Source: Mariannaea sp. PMI_226 (Eukaryota > Ascomycota > Sordariomycetes > Hypocreales > Nectriaceae). From it: a stretch of 64,000 bases of DNA. Of this stretch, positions 22,809-33,874 are shown piece after piece (position 1 is the stretch's first letter; each line of letters opens with the position of its first letter). The translations under genes and the position numbers were made by a program. The notes under the pieces were generated by a model. It was given only the letters and a program-made list of their open reading frames with translations. It was not told where the DNA came from and did no database searches. The stretch covers positions 1,798,001 to 1,862,000 of the forward strand of contig JANFOG010000002.1 of assembly GCA_024336345.1 (NCBI GenBank), in the 5' to 3' direction.

Positions 22809-23778
22809 TCCTTTAATTAGATGCCGGAGAAGACCTGTCGTCCGTGAATAGCTTCACATGCGGGCAAGGCAAGGCAAGAGCGCGCATCATGCGTGGCAGA
22901 TTTCACACATTATTCATAAAGTTTTTACCAAGGGAAACGGACAGGTTTTAACCATTGGATATAATTGGAATAGCACTGCTACTTTCTCACTTGCATCAAA
23001 CGAGATTCTTCTAATGTAGACTATTTGGAGCTTATACGTGTGACTCGGCAAGAGCCAACAGATGCAAGCAAGGGTGCAATCCAAACCGGCTCGGCAAAGG
23101 CTCGTTCGATGCTCGAAAGCCCTCTTCCCCCTCCAGCTGGATATAAATATAGATATGGATATCAAAAGACGCAAAATAAATCGGAAGAAAGTGCCAAGAA
23201 ATCGGATCCTTCATTTCTCTCTTTCCCCCTCTTCTAATGTTCAATTGCGTCTCATGGAATTCGACGGCCAGGACTGAGTGGGAAAAAACCTGCTCGCCTC
23301 ACATCGCCCTCTAACATGGGTTCCACGAAAAATAGAAATCATCAAGCTTTGTGGGCGGAGCATGCGGGGGAGGCAAAGAAAATAACAAAAGTAGAGGGTT
23401 GTGAATAACGGTGGTGGGAAGAGAGGACCTGTCCTCTCTCTATGATCCTTCAAGTAGTCGAGGTGAGCAAATTTCATGAGAATGTTTTTGATTTTGATTT
23501 TGATTTTGAATTTCTTCATTGTAGTTGGGGTTTAGCGAAGGGATTAATAACCCGGTCATAGAGGTCTGTCCGATCTGCCCCGCGCTGATGTCGCCAATTT
23601 CAGATCCTTGGTTCTTGGTCTTTCGTGTGAATTTCATGTGAAGATGGCCCCTCCTTTTTTTTTCTTCGATGTATCCTCCGCGCCAACGAGAATGGACCTC
23701 CGTTTCGAAATAAACAAATCCGCCTGAGATTTACCGTCATTGTGATGCCAGATGCCAGATGCCTAGAGACGAGCCACT
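22809..23778. other. Convergent intergenic region
   Basis: This is the 3' flank of two convergent genes. It contains a TTTTGA-type repeat at about 23489-23508 and no recognised gene. Confidence 0.6.
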
Positions 23779-24561
23779 TCACAGGAAGGCCCGGCGAGGG
23801 AAAGTGACGCCCTCAACAGCAGGCTCGTCGACAAACCAGCTGCAACGCTCACCAGTGCCGTCATTGACGAGGGCACATGGCAGACCGTTGTCCAGGTCAA
23901 AGATCTGCTTCATAATATCCTTCTTGCCACCACCAGTGGCAACAAAAGCAACGCGGACTGCATGGTTCACCACGGGAAGGGTGAGAGTGATGCGCCTTGG
24001 GGGAGGCTTGGGGGAGTCTTCGATAGGCGCGACCCAAGCGTTGGTCTCGCGGAGGAGCTCGTGGCCGGGGAAGAGGGAGCAGGTGTGACCATCCGGTCCA
24101 CAGCCGAGCAGGATAAGGTCGAAAATGGGAAGACGAACAGAATCGCGCGAGGCGAAGCTGGCGACAAGGGTCTGCTCGTACTGGTCGGCGAGCTCCTGCA
24201 GGTCATCGAGGTGGGCAACGTCGATGGGGTGGATTCTAGGCTGCTGATCGGCGGGGAGCTTGTCGAGCAGCACCGACTTGATGAGGCCATAGTTAGAGTC
24301 TTCGTGATCGAGTGGGACGGCGCGCTCGTCGGCGAAGAAGATTTCCCAGCGGGCAAAGTCGACAACGTCGTCAGAACCCGAGGAGGGGGCGAGGAGGGCC
24401 TGCGCAAGGGTCTTGGGGAGAGATCCGCCAGAAACAGCGACCTTGAAGGCGCCGTGGCGGGCGATGCCGGCGTTTTGGCTCTGGATTACATAGGAGCGAA
24501 GAGCCGGGGCGAGGGTATCGGTGGTGGGGAAGGCGAAGAGGTTTGGTTGTGTTCTACCCAT
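23779..24561 (-). CDS. SOL3: 6-phosphogluconolactonase
   Basis: This enzyme hydrolyses 6-phosphoglucono-1,5-lactone to 6-phosphogluconate, the second step of the oxidative pentose phosphate pathway, in the cytosol. The single-exon protein has 260 residues, typical for the Sol/DevB family. Family motifs are clear: VAVSGGSLPKTL near the N-terminus, FFADERAVPLDHEDSNYG in the middle and LGCGPDGHTCSLFPGH, which forms the active-site loop. The C-terminal GGGKKDI segment is also typical. The start is the ATG at 24561 (MGRTQPNLF); an in-frame upstream extension reads through leader sequence and lacks family similarity. Assignment is firm; which yeast SOL paralogue it matches best cannot be judged here. 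Confidence 0.94.
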   Translation of the reverse strand: MGRTQPNLFAFPTTDTLAPALRSYVIQSQNAGIARHGAFKVAVSGGSLPKTLAQALLAPSSGSDDVVDFARWEIFFADERAVPLDHEDSNYGLIKSVLLDKLPADQQPRIHPIDVAHLDDLQELADQYEQTLVASFASRDSVRLPIFDLILLGCGPDGHTCSLFPGHELLRETNAWVAPIEDSPKPPPRRITLTLPVVNHAVRVAFVATGGGKKDIMKQIFDLDNGLPCALVNDGTGERCSWFVDEPAVEGVTFPRRAFL

Positions 24562-26059
24562 TGTGAGAGTACGTCGGAGGTGGAGGAGGGGATCGAGGGA
24601 AGAATAGAGAGGAGAGGATGGCTTGCCCACTCGGTAGGTAAGAGGTAGTTGGAGCGTGGTTAGATATGTAGAAAGTCGAAATGGGGAGTTTATTTTTGGG
24701 AATTTCGGGATTTTGGGGTTGGAGGGGAGGAGAGGAGAGGAGGGGGGGGGGGGAGGGGAGGAAGGCGGCGGCGGGGTTTCTTAATTCTGTTCTATCACTC
24801 CTTCCCTCTTCCCTTCCTTCCTTCTTGCCTTTTATACCATACTTGCCTAGGCTTGGCGGACACCTAAGGACCTCGTCCGTACCTGCCTTGCCTTACGATT
24901 GCCCATCTCCCACCTCTCGACTCCGCTACCTTATGGGGAAACGGCTTATGACGAAGGACAGTCATGAATTACATTATACAAGGTGGTCCCTGAAGTTTCG
25001 ACATATAAACGAGGTACACCCAGTCACCAGTCACCCAGTCGCCAGGGGGTCCCCAGAAAAAGCTTCTAGTACATCCCAAAGGGGCCTAAAAAGAAGCTAT
25101 AGGTGGTCTCTGGGTTCGAGGGAACCATTGCTTATGGCTGCTAAAGAAGGAATTAGGGAATTCAAGCGGGAGCCTTGAGGATGGAGCGGGAAGAAAAAAA
25201 AATAATAAGTGGCCAACGGTGCAGAGTGGACAGCTGAGTCCGGAGATCGGCCCGGGCGGCGGTAAATTTGTGAAAGAAAGGGATAGAGCAGATTGAAGCC
25301 CAATCATTGGGTTACTACCAATCATGCATGGATGCATGCAGATATTATACGTAGCTGAACCAAAGTTTTGACAGGAGTTGACGGGCGCAAGAGGGAAAAC
25401 AAAAGTGATGAGTGAATGAAGTAGGTAGGTATTGATGTGGCACAAGGTAAGGTTGGGCATCCGAGGTACCTCCAGTACCTCCAGTACCTCCCGTCCCTAT
25501 TTTACCTTGCCTTCCTGCCCTAACTACCGTAGCTACCTTAGGTACCTTGCCTGGTCGACTACGTAGGTATGGTAAGGTACTAGTCTACCTTGTGCATTGG
25601 TTGGGCGAGATGCCTGTTCGCGAAGCCCCAGGCATCGATGATTCCCCAACCTTTGAGGAAGAAACGGACGATACGAAGGTGAGATTGAGGGTAGTTGGTC
25701 CAACAAATACCCGATTCTTATTCACACGGTGATTGGTTTTTTTTTTTTTTTTTATAAACTCTTGCCCATCTCAGTTTCTATCACGCTGGATTGCCTGAGA
25801 TCAGGTTACAGTGACGCAACGTAGTCCAATGGGAGCTTGCTTCATTGGGCAAATGCTCATGGTGCCTAGGCTCGAGCGTAGCATCTACACATCTGACAGG
25901 CATCTGGGGCGAATCCGTATCTGCTAGAAATCGGCAAGGTGCTTTACGGGGTATGATGGGTCAAAATTGCATGACAGTACCTATGAAGCATTGAAAACAG
26001 GCATATTCTGACATTCTCCAGGTGTTGCTGTTGCACTTTTATTATGGTTACTGTTACTG

Positions 26060-26093
26060 TTGCACTCACTATTGCACTCACTATTGCACTCAC
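26060..26093. repeat. 12-bp direct repeat ttgcactcacta
   Basis: Two full copies and a partial third copy lie in tandem in noncoding DNA. Confidence 0.8.
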
Positions 26094-27311
26094 AGCTGCA
26101 GTGATGTGATGGCAGCATGTGCTTTCGAAGAGGCAATCATGACGTAGCGGGGTCGCAATAAGTCGTCTGGCAGGGAGGCGGTACGTATAGGTAGCTTCTG
26201 GGATCAAAAGGAAAGAAGGGTTGTGGGATCGCGGGATTGCGGGATTGGAGCATTCTCATTATCCCCCTGCCCCTGTAATCTGTACAGTACTGAGTACCCT
26301 ATGTCCCGTAGCCCCCCTTGCGCATTTCCCCCCACCATCCCACCACCAGAGATGTTGCCCCTCCCCTTCCCCTTCCATGGTTAGAGGGGCATTTACCACA
26401 CACTTTTTTATGACCCAGAAAGAAACCCAACGGAAACAAAAAGAAATATAAAAAAAGGAAAGCCTTGAATATCTTCTTTTTTATTTATTTTATTTTATAC
26501 ATCAAAAGAGGATGAAGACTAGTAAGTCTGCAGGCCTGATTGTGAAAACCTGCATTATTTCGGGATCATAAATGGTGCGGTGTGATCTTCCACGTCTCGC
26601 GTCACTTTCTGTTCATCATGTCAACAGTACCCCTCCTCACCTGCTAAGATGACCAGAGGAGGAGTAGAACCGCCGGAGCGGAGTCAATGATCTAACAATG
26701 GAACCGCGGCGATGGCTTCTTAAAAAAGGAACCTTGCTAACCACCACCCATTTCTCACTACACGTGCAGGCTTACTTCCAATACCACAATTCAATTGGCA
26801 TGTGAGTAAGCTGTACTATTCTCACCACTTACATACATATCAGTTCGATCATACTCATAGGTCGGTACCCACATTGTGCGAAATTGAAACCCAAGTTACC
26901 CAAGTTACTTGCGTTTCCTTTGGGATCAAGCATGAATAATATATTACACAGTAGTAGACAAGTATGGGAAGGGACTAGATCTTGACGATATCGGGTTCTT
27001 TTGGGCGGGGGGGTTGAGTTACTTTTATTCCCTTTTATTTCCTTTACTTTTTTTTTTTTTCTCTCTCCCATATCCATCCCCTCTTCTGCTGTGGAGAATC
27101 CTTTTTGGTGATAGTTCCACACCTTGGCTACGAGTTAATCCATCAGTTACATCAGTTAGACCCCAGAAAAATCCACCTGCAACCACATCCCGATTATCAG
27201 ACGTCGATATTCCTATTGAACGTCGCGATCGAGGTTCATTACGGACAAGTATTTACTGCACTATATTTCTCATCAAACATCACGGCACTTGCGCATCTCT
27301 TTCTGAATAAT

Positions 27312-27315
<4 letters not shown>

Positions 27316-27351
<36 letters not shown>
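27316..27351 (+). repeat. Poly(A) tract of 36
   Basis: An uninterrupted A run lies about 560 bp upstream of the SET/MYND start codon. It may act as a nucleosome-excluding promoter element. Its length may be affected by sequencing. Confidence 0.8.
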
Positions 27352-27352
<1 letters not shown>

Positions 27353-27908
27353 CGAGGAAGAAACTAAGAAAAAAAGAGTCCCTATTGCTTCTCTCAGAGT
27401 CGCCTATAACTCAACAGCACACCTCTCCTCACTCTCCGTCGGACAAAAGCTCGGCGTGGTAGACTACTGTGCCCCATATTTGCTAGTTCTACACACAGTT
27501 CATTGCCTTTTGCAAGCTCTTTCCACTTGCTCCTAAGCTGTTCGTACATCAGTCACCCCGTTTGGTGCCTTGATCGAACACATCAGAGCCCACAGATACC
27601 TTCCGACAAACCTCTTACGGCACCTGTCACTAGGCTTGCTGCAGAAGAAGTCGTTCAACTTCGCTTCGTGGTTCCCTTTTTGGAGCCATCATTTCTGCAC
27701 CTTGGAAAGACATACTCGAGCCCTTAGTGGCCGGGGTTTAATCCCACCACGATCCACGTTACCGCTCCAGTCAGAGATACAGGCAGTCCTGCATGTGGCC
27801 CCCTTGCCGCCCTCTGGATCCTTGTTAGTATATTTATTCAGCCTATTCTGAAAGTTGAGCAACAGGCACCACCGAGACACCACTACTGCCCAAGGTATCA
27901 ATCTCGAC

Positions 27909-29582
27909 ATGGGTCAAGGAACTCGCCACGAGCAGCTGCTCAGTCGTCGCTCTGAACTTACAGAGGACATCTCGAACCAGCCATATGACCCCATTCCCTA
28001 CCTTGAACGAGCAGTTGTTCATGTTGATCTCGGCTACCCGGATCTTGCCGCTGGCGATGCTTATCGAGCGCTTCTCCTTACGGATGAGGCCCTCAACGAG
28101 GGTTTTGAGTTCCATGAGCAGGCCTTCGAGTCTTTGCAGACTCGTGCAGCTCACGCGCTACCAGAAGTCTTGAACTACGACGGCCTCCCCGAGGATAAAC
28201 TTCAATTTCCTAATGAAGATAATGAACACCACCAGGATGATGCCCAGCGGCTCGCTACCCTTGCATCAATACGTGCATTTCAGCTTCTTTCCATGAGCTT
28301 GTTATGCTGTGGGTGTCTCCAGAGCGCTGCCGACTTCTGTGTCCGCGGGCTTCAGCTCTGCCCCAAAAACAATGATTTGATTAATACTAAGGGCAAAATT
28401 ACTGCCGCTGCCTGTCGGAGACTTGGCCGTGACGATGTGGAAATTGAAACGGCAGGCCTTCCTGATCGCGGCCTTGTTCGCCGTGAAGTATACCCCTGGA
28501 ATGACCACGAGCCCGATCGCTTCTCTCCCGAGTCCCTGGCAGATCTCAATTCACACTTGAAAGAAATGGCACCTAAATGCGCAGTTGAAGTGGCTACTCT
28601 CCCAATACTCGTAGAGGGAGCTAGTACCACGGATGACCAAGCATCCATCGCAACATGCAAGCAGCTTGGAGTCTTTGCTCAGGAGGATATCGAACCTGGG
28701 GAGGCAGTCCTAAAGGAGTATTCACTCTTGACTGCAAACAACCGCCTCAAGGATGCCCTCTGTGATGCCTGCAGCTGCGATCTTCCACCCCTGGGAAGCG
28801 AAATTGAGGCTGTGAGCTGCCCCGAGTGCTATGATACCGTATTCTGCTCTCAGTTTTGCTTCGACCAAGCCCAGGAACGCTACCACCCGGCTATATGTGA
28901 GAAGGACGTTGATGCCATTGCCAAGGACCCGGACGCTTTTGAAGCAGATGATACTCTCTATCTTCTTCTCCTCTCCCGAGTCCTCGCCATTGCAGCCCAC
29001 GAAGAAGTTCACCCCCTAGATGTACGTGAAGTAAAGTACATTTGGGGAGACTTCGTTCCAGCCAAGCCCGACGCGATCCGCGCAACTCCTGAAGTTGGTC
29101 CTCCGTCTGATTGGACTCTTCCCTTCTCCTTCAAGTACAACCTTGAGACGCCACTCCACATTCTCGAAAAGATGGATGTTGACATGTATGCCACTCTGGC
29201 GGAGTACGACCTCTGGGTTCTCAACACTCTCTATTCCAAGTTTCGCGGCACTGCCTCTGCCCGTAAGAGCCTGCGCGATGGCCGTCCAGATGTTGCTGCC
29301 GTACATCCCTACTGGTGTCTCGCGAACCACGATTGCGATCCCAACGTCACTTGGGAATGGGGCGGCCGCATGGTCCTTGAGGCCCGCCGCGAGCGTGTTG
29401 TGGGCAAGCGACCCGGCGGAATCAAGCGTGGGGAGGAAATTCTCAACCACTATTGTGACGTGAATCTGGCTGTGCAGGATCGAAGGGAGTGGGCTGCTGG
29501 GAGCTTGGGTGGCTGGTGTATGTGTAAACGGTGTCGGGATGAGGCAGCTGAAGAGATCAAGGATGGTGGTAATCAAGAGTAA
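27909..29582 (+). CDS. SET/MYND-domain lysine methyltransferase (SMYD-like)
   Basis: Predicted S-adenosylmethionine-dependent protein lysine methyltransferase of 557 residues in one exon. The N-terminal about 200 residues form TPR-like helices. The SET fold begins near residue 255 (LGVFAQEDIEPGEAVLKEY). It is interrupted by a Cys-rich MYND finger (about 283-325) with CDAC, CPEC, FC and a final H-C pair, as in SMYD proteins. It resumes with NHDCDPN (about 472), the AdoMet-binding NHXCXPN signature, then the GEEILNHYCD motif and a post-SET WCMCKRC cluster. The catalytic core therefore looks intact. The start is the first ATG of the frame (MGQGTRHEQ), since the frame upstream opens only at TTG. 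Histone and non-histone substrates are both possible. Confidence 0.9.
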   Translation: MGQGTRHEQLLSRRSELTEDISNQPYDPIPYLERAVVHVDLGYPDLAAGDAYRALLLTDEALNEGFEFHEQAFESLQTRAAHALPEVLNYDGLPEDKLQFPNEDNEHHQDDAQRLATLASIRAFQLLSMSLLCCGCLQSAADFCVRGLQLCPKNNDLINTKGKITAAACRRLGRDDVEIETAGLPDRGLVRREVYPWNDHEPDRFSPESLADLNSHLKEMAPKCAVEVATLPILVEGASTTDDQASIATCKQLGVFAQEDIEPGEAVLKEYSLLTANNRLKDALCDACSCDLPPLGSEIEAVSCPECYDTVFCSQFCFDQAQERYHPAICEKDVDAIAKDPDAFEADDTLYLLLLSRVLAIAAHEEVHPLDVREVKYIWGDFVPAKPDAIRATPEVGPPSDWTLPFSFKYNLETPLHILEKMDVDMYATLAEYDLWVLNTLYSKFRGTASARKSLRDGRPDVAAVHPYWCLANHDCDPNVTWEWGGRMVLEARRERVVGKRPGGIKRGEEILNHYCDVNLAVQDRREWAAGSLGGWCMCKRCRDEAAEEIKDGGNQE

Positions 29583-30041
29583 AATGATGGCGGGAGAGGC
29601 AAGTCGCTGTCACTGGTGTCAAGGCCCGATCGAAATGATAACGACACTGGTCACTGGTCATTGTACATTGTTTTGGACTACACAAACTAGATATCAAAGG
29701 TATAGACAAAAATAAATTCTTTTTACTTGGGAGGATGTATAAAATCAAAGATAGAAGAACTTGGTGAGCTTTTTTTTATTAACTGTCCTCAGTCAATCAC
29801 GCCTGTATATCATGATGATGCTCCATTGAGCAGCCCTTTTCATCCGGTGATCGAAAGCTCCCCCCTTTCCTCCTACCCCCCTTTTCACCGTCCACCAATC
29901 CAGAGCCTGAGAGTCTGTGTACCACTCAGCGACAACGTATGCAACTATTTACCGAGACAAACGTCTGTTTTTCTCTTCGGTCTATTGTTACCCATCAAAC
30001 CACTCCCAATCTCTTCCATATGCAGTGACTTCGTTCCCCTA
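29583..30041. other. Convergent intergenic region
   Basis: This is the 3' flank between the SET/MYND gene and the calponin-homology gene. No gene or repeat of note was seen. Confidence 0.6.
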
Positions 30042-32133
30042 TCACCTGGGCTGCTCTGGCAAAGGCCTTGGTCCGACAATCTGTCGCCGACCGGCTCCGA
30101 TGCCCATGCCGCCCTTGTTCTGGTTGTCACCGCCGGTGTAGCCGGACCATTGCCCTACGTCCCATCGCCCGCCAATCCCTCCACCAATACCATCAATACC
30201 ATCGTTGTTGCGGACAGCCGCGGCGGTCTCCTTCTGCGCGTCTTCCCACTCCCTTTGGCGCTGACGCTCCATCTCCATTTCGCGTTCCAAGAGAGATTTT
30301 GATGCCCAACCGCCGGCCTTGGTCTTGGTCTGGCTGGACACACGTCGCTGGTCCTCGGCATCGCGCTCTGCGGTGGCGCCCAACTCGCGTGAATATGTCT
30401 GCTGTGTCGGCGGCGGCGCCGGAGCAGGGTTGCTGACAAGGAACCTGTCGGTACGGTTCGCCGTCGTGGAGACTGGCTTCGGGGGAGGTGTGGGAGCGGC
30501 AGGCTTTGAGGCGAATGCAGCTGGGTCCGGAAGGGGACGGCTGCTACCTGTGTTGTGGGCTTTGGCCTTTTGAGCCGCAGTCGGTTCAGGAAGCGGGCGC
30601 GGGGATCTGGGAGGCACGATGACGGCTTCCATCTGCTCGGCGTCGCGCTGCTGAGGAGACTTTGTGCTTAGGACTTCACGATCGTTTCTCGACCATGACT
30701 CTTGTCGAAGGGGAGGACTTGCCAGTCGGCTTCTGGACCTGAGTCTTGGCTTACCCTCCGCAAGGCGAGGCCTCGACCTCGACCTGGACTGGGTGTCACG
30801 GCCTCCAGTCCGTTGCGGAACTTCTTGTCGTTCTCGCTCGTATTCTGCTTCTCGCTGTCGCGCAAGCTCAAGCTCCTTCTCCAGCTCCTCGATCCGGCTC
30901 TTGTAGGCATCCGCAGCTCCATCCTGCGACGCTTCTTCCGCTCTATACTGACTTAGATACTGCCCGTGCAACTGAGGTTCGCCAGTTCGTCCTCTTGCGC
31001 GTCGTCGCTCTTCTTCTAGGCGCTCCTCTGCTTCTTGTTCCTCCTTGCGCCGATTCTCTTCCGTTATCTTCCATTGGCGCTCTTCTTCCTCCCAGCGACG
31101 CCTCTCCTCCGCCACCTGCTGTCGCTCCTCTTCACGTAATCGTTGCTCTTCTTCCTCCCATCTCCTCTCCTCGGCTAAGCGCGCCTCCTCTTCTTCCAGC
31201 GCCCTACGGTGCTCCTCTTGTTCCGCTTCCAGGCGGAGACGTTCTTCTTCCGCTTCCTGCTCCTTCCGTAGACGCTGTTTCTCTGCAAAGCTAGGTACAT
31301 TGGGACCAGCCGTTGTGATCTGGCGCCTTACGCCAAAGCTGATGCCAAGATTACCTTGGCTGGCGCCTCCCATATATCCATACTGTGCGATATTCCAGGC
31401 TGGAGCAGTAGAGCCCTCAAGTTCCCTCTTGCTCCAGCTGCTCACGGCCCCAGGAGATCCGGCAGTAGCAGCTCTGGGGCTCTTCGTTGGACTCCAGCGC
31501 CCAGAACCCGAGTCCCCTGTCCTGTGAGGGAGCGCTGCGGAAAAAGAAGAGGGCGAATTGCTGGTTACTGAGACACCACGGTCACGAGATCCGACAGGTG
31601 TTACGGCTCCGGTACCTTGTGGGCTCAACGGGCCAGATCGAGGCTTAGGCCCTATGACGGAAGGAAACTTCCGAGGATTCGCAGCATTGGCAGCTCTGCT
31701 AAAAGCGCCGAGACATTGTAAAACTTGTGCGGGATCCTTTTGCTCGTACAGGTCGACAGTCAGAAACGTATCGTGTTGATGGAGGTTTAGAGGTGGGGCC
31801 TGGCAGGCTCGTAAGAAAAGGGATATGTTCTCCATTTGGACAAACGGCATGGCCGATTGCTTAAATCTCAGGCCGGGGGGAGGAATGGCTAGATTGGCGA
31901 GCCTGTTTACATTGTTGTTAGTCAGGAATCTATGGGTTGAGCATAGTAGATCGAAGGCACTCATACTTGCAGAGCGCAACTCCGTCTTTCAGCGCATCGA
32001 GGAGATCCGACGATGGCAGTCGTTCTCCAAGAGTCTCTTCGATCCATGCATGAACTTCCTTGGCCGCAGCAGGTGTGTATTTCTCGAGGCGCATTTTGCG
32101 CAAGTCCTTGTCAAGAGACGTCACGGACGCCAT
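30042..32133 (-). CDS. Calponin-homology domain protein with Glu/Arg coiled coil
   Basis: Predicted actin-associated protein of 675 residues. Two exons were derived: 32133-31967 and 31902-30042, with a GTATGA donor and CAG acceptor that rebuild VALCKLANLAIPPPGLRF. Residues 1-135 form a single calponin-homology domain of the transgelin/Scp1 type (LRKMRLEKYTPAAAKEVHAW at the start, FVQMENISLFLRACQ, DTFLTVDLYEQKDPAQVLQC). A Ser/Pro linker follows. A strongly charged Glu/Arg coiled coil covers about 260-415, followed by a disordered part and a short C-terminal segment (GGWASKSLLEREME). Yeast Scp1 is only about 200 residues, so this is a long derivative. Actin bundling is inferred from the CH type. 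It is divergent from the complex I assembly factor gene. Confidence 0.88.
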
Positions 32134-32835
32134 GGTGGGTGTATTGTAGTCTACCGTACTAGTCCCAGTCGTTCTCGTGCGAAAGCACTCAAGTCTATAG
32201 TCGTCGGAAGCAGTAAGAATGCCGGCGCAATTCGAGGGCGAGCCAGATTCGACTTTCCACGAGTCGATTTGAGAGGTGTGCGGATAGGTCGGGCGGCGGA
32301 GACGGGCAGAGGATATCAGCTTTCAGCGCTTTTGGAGATGCTGGATTGTCCTGTTTCCACGGCGCAAATTGGTCGCAACCAGCTGTAGCACAAATAGCTT
32401 GCCTATGCGATATGCGGGGGACAGAAAAAGGAAAAGGGGAAGAAAGATGCGTGTCGCTATCAAGCTGTACAGGAAATCATTAGTCCGCAGTTGGGTACGT
32501 CGTCGTCGTTCCCCACGTCGCCTAACGTCCTGCCGAGATGGCCGCTGCTTCAAGGCACCAAGAACTGGAATGACGTGGGCTGGGGTGGCTGGTGTGTGGT
32601 GGCGCAGCAATGCCCCATGCCCGTACGGAGTACATTATGAACAAGATTGTTTTACGTTTTGAGCTTCGCGTGTGTCAAGAGCGTTCCTCATAAATTGTGG
32701 CGTGCCCCACTGAGGCAGGTGTGGCTAGTGCATTTGTAACAGCCAATGGGATGGCAGCAAATAGAATATTGAAATGAGGATTACTGACCTCATCGTTCGC
32801 AAAGTCGGGAGAACCACCCGCGCAGAACCTTGCTA
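32134..32835. promoter_or_regulatory. Divergent promoter region
   Basis: This 702-bp interval lies between the starts of the calponin-homology gene (-) and the NDUFAF2-like gene (+) and should hold both promoters. No TATA box was recognised. Confidence 0.5.
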
Positions 32836-33512
32836 ATGGCTCCAAAACACATTGGTCCTATCACAAGAGCGTGGTTCAAGTGGAAAGCCCTCCGCTTACC
32901 ATGGCGGAAGCGCTTTCTCATGGGTAAGACCCCAACTTTCCTGCGGCCCGCACCCATGCGACTTACATGCTCTGATTTGCAGGCTATGACCTCGAGGGCA
33001 ACACTTACTGGGAGTTCCGCCTCATACGCGGCTCCCAAAGCAACGAGCGCTGGCGCCGGATCGTCAACTACCCGCGATCGACACACTACTCCCAAGTCAA
33101 GGTCAGTCCGCAGTGGCATCAATGGCTTCGACACACTCGACGAGATCCCCCCACAATTGAAGAGCAGCAGAGCGACGTGGTGCGTCAGGAGCAGATAAAA
33201 GCCCTAGCCGCCCAGGCAGATGCACGGTGGGAGGCAAAGCCAAAGGTCATGGAGGCGCCCGAGACGACTGCGCAGAGGCTTGCACCCATCAATGCGGCAG
33301 ATTCTGTGCAGCAGGCCAGTGAGCAGCAGCAGCAGCAGCAGCAACAACAACATCAGCAACATCAGCAACAGATGATCCGAGCATCTAGAAAACCTCTCAA
33401 AGAGGAAGTGACAGAAAAAAAGGAGGACCCTTGGGCAAAGTCGAGAGCACAAGGTCCAGGAGAAGATTGGCAACCGGCTGCTTGGGACCCTGCAGCGGCA
33501 AAGAAGCGATGA
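32836..33512 (+). CDS. NDUFAF2: Mitochondrial complex I assembly factor, NDUFAF2/NDUFA12 family
   Basis: Predicted assembly factor or subunit-like protein of NADH:ubiquinone oxidoreductase in mitochondria. Two exons were derived: 32836-32923 and 32983-33512, giving 205 residues. The intron follows ATG-G and the acceptor restores GYDLEGNTYWEF. The NDUFA12/B17.2 fold signature is clear: LPWRKRFLMGYDLEGNTYWE, then RRIVNYP and VSPQWHQWLRHTRRDPPT. The C-terminal part is extended and disordered. It carries a Gln/His tract (about 141-160) and a conserved-looking end, PGEDWQPAAWDP. The extended tail and W-rich end favour the NDUFAF2 assembly-factor branch over the NDUFA12 subunit. The polyQ insertion is unusual for a small mitochondrial protein. 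Confidence 0.88.
33318..33370 (+). repeat. Gln/His-coding CAG/CAA/CAT tract
   Basis: Repeated CAG, CAA and CAT codons encode a Gln-rich run in the NDUFAF2-like protein. Confidence 0.9.
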
Positions 33513-33874
33513 GGCCTGAGAATGTTTCAAGAGAGTCTTGTGAGTCTCATTCTCATTCTTTGAGTTTCAGTAACCCCGGCCCAGGCATCCATGCCACTTC
33601 ACAGGTGGGTAGGGTCAATAGTCTGTCTATCAGATACGAAGCTATCATTTAGTCTGTAACTATAGTGTGTACAATATGGTTAATGAAATACCAAATCGGA
33701 AGCCAATTATATATTGACATTCCTATGAATTGTTGTCATAATTCGTGACGGCGTGAAAGATCTATATAGATGTGTAAGTAAGTAGTCTATCTTTAAATTT
33801 GCTGCTCCCGAGAAAATCGACGCCCTGCCATTCCTTGTTGTCCTCATTCACCTTCGGGCAAACCCCCGGTTTAG
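33513..33874. other. Convergent intergenic region
   Basis: This is the 3' flank of two convergent genes. Nothing else was recognised. Confidence 0.6.

Larger units (their letters stand above)
24562..27908. other. 3.3-kb intergenic stretch
   Basis: No gene was recognised. The left end is the 6PGL promoter with a G-rich run at about 24749-24760. Clustered GGTACCT/AGGTAGGTA words lie at about 25420-25580. Poly-T (about 25738-25753), a 12-bp repeat (26060-26093) and a long poly-A tract (27316-27351) are present. The right end is the leader of the SET/MYND gene. Confidence 0.6.

Noticed and set aside
23962..24648. Plus-strand open frame of 228 codons
   Set aside because: It lies antisense to 6-phosphogluconolactonase, which has full family motifs.
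27316..27351. Poly(A) run as the tail of a retroposed element
   Set aside because: No target-site duplication or element body was seen next to this or the other long A runs.
29727..30302. Plus-strand open frame of 191 codons
   Set aside because: It overlaps antisense to the end of the calponin-homology gene and is mostly 3' flank.
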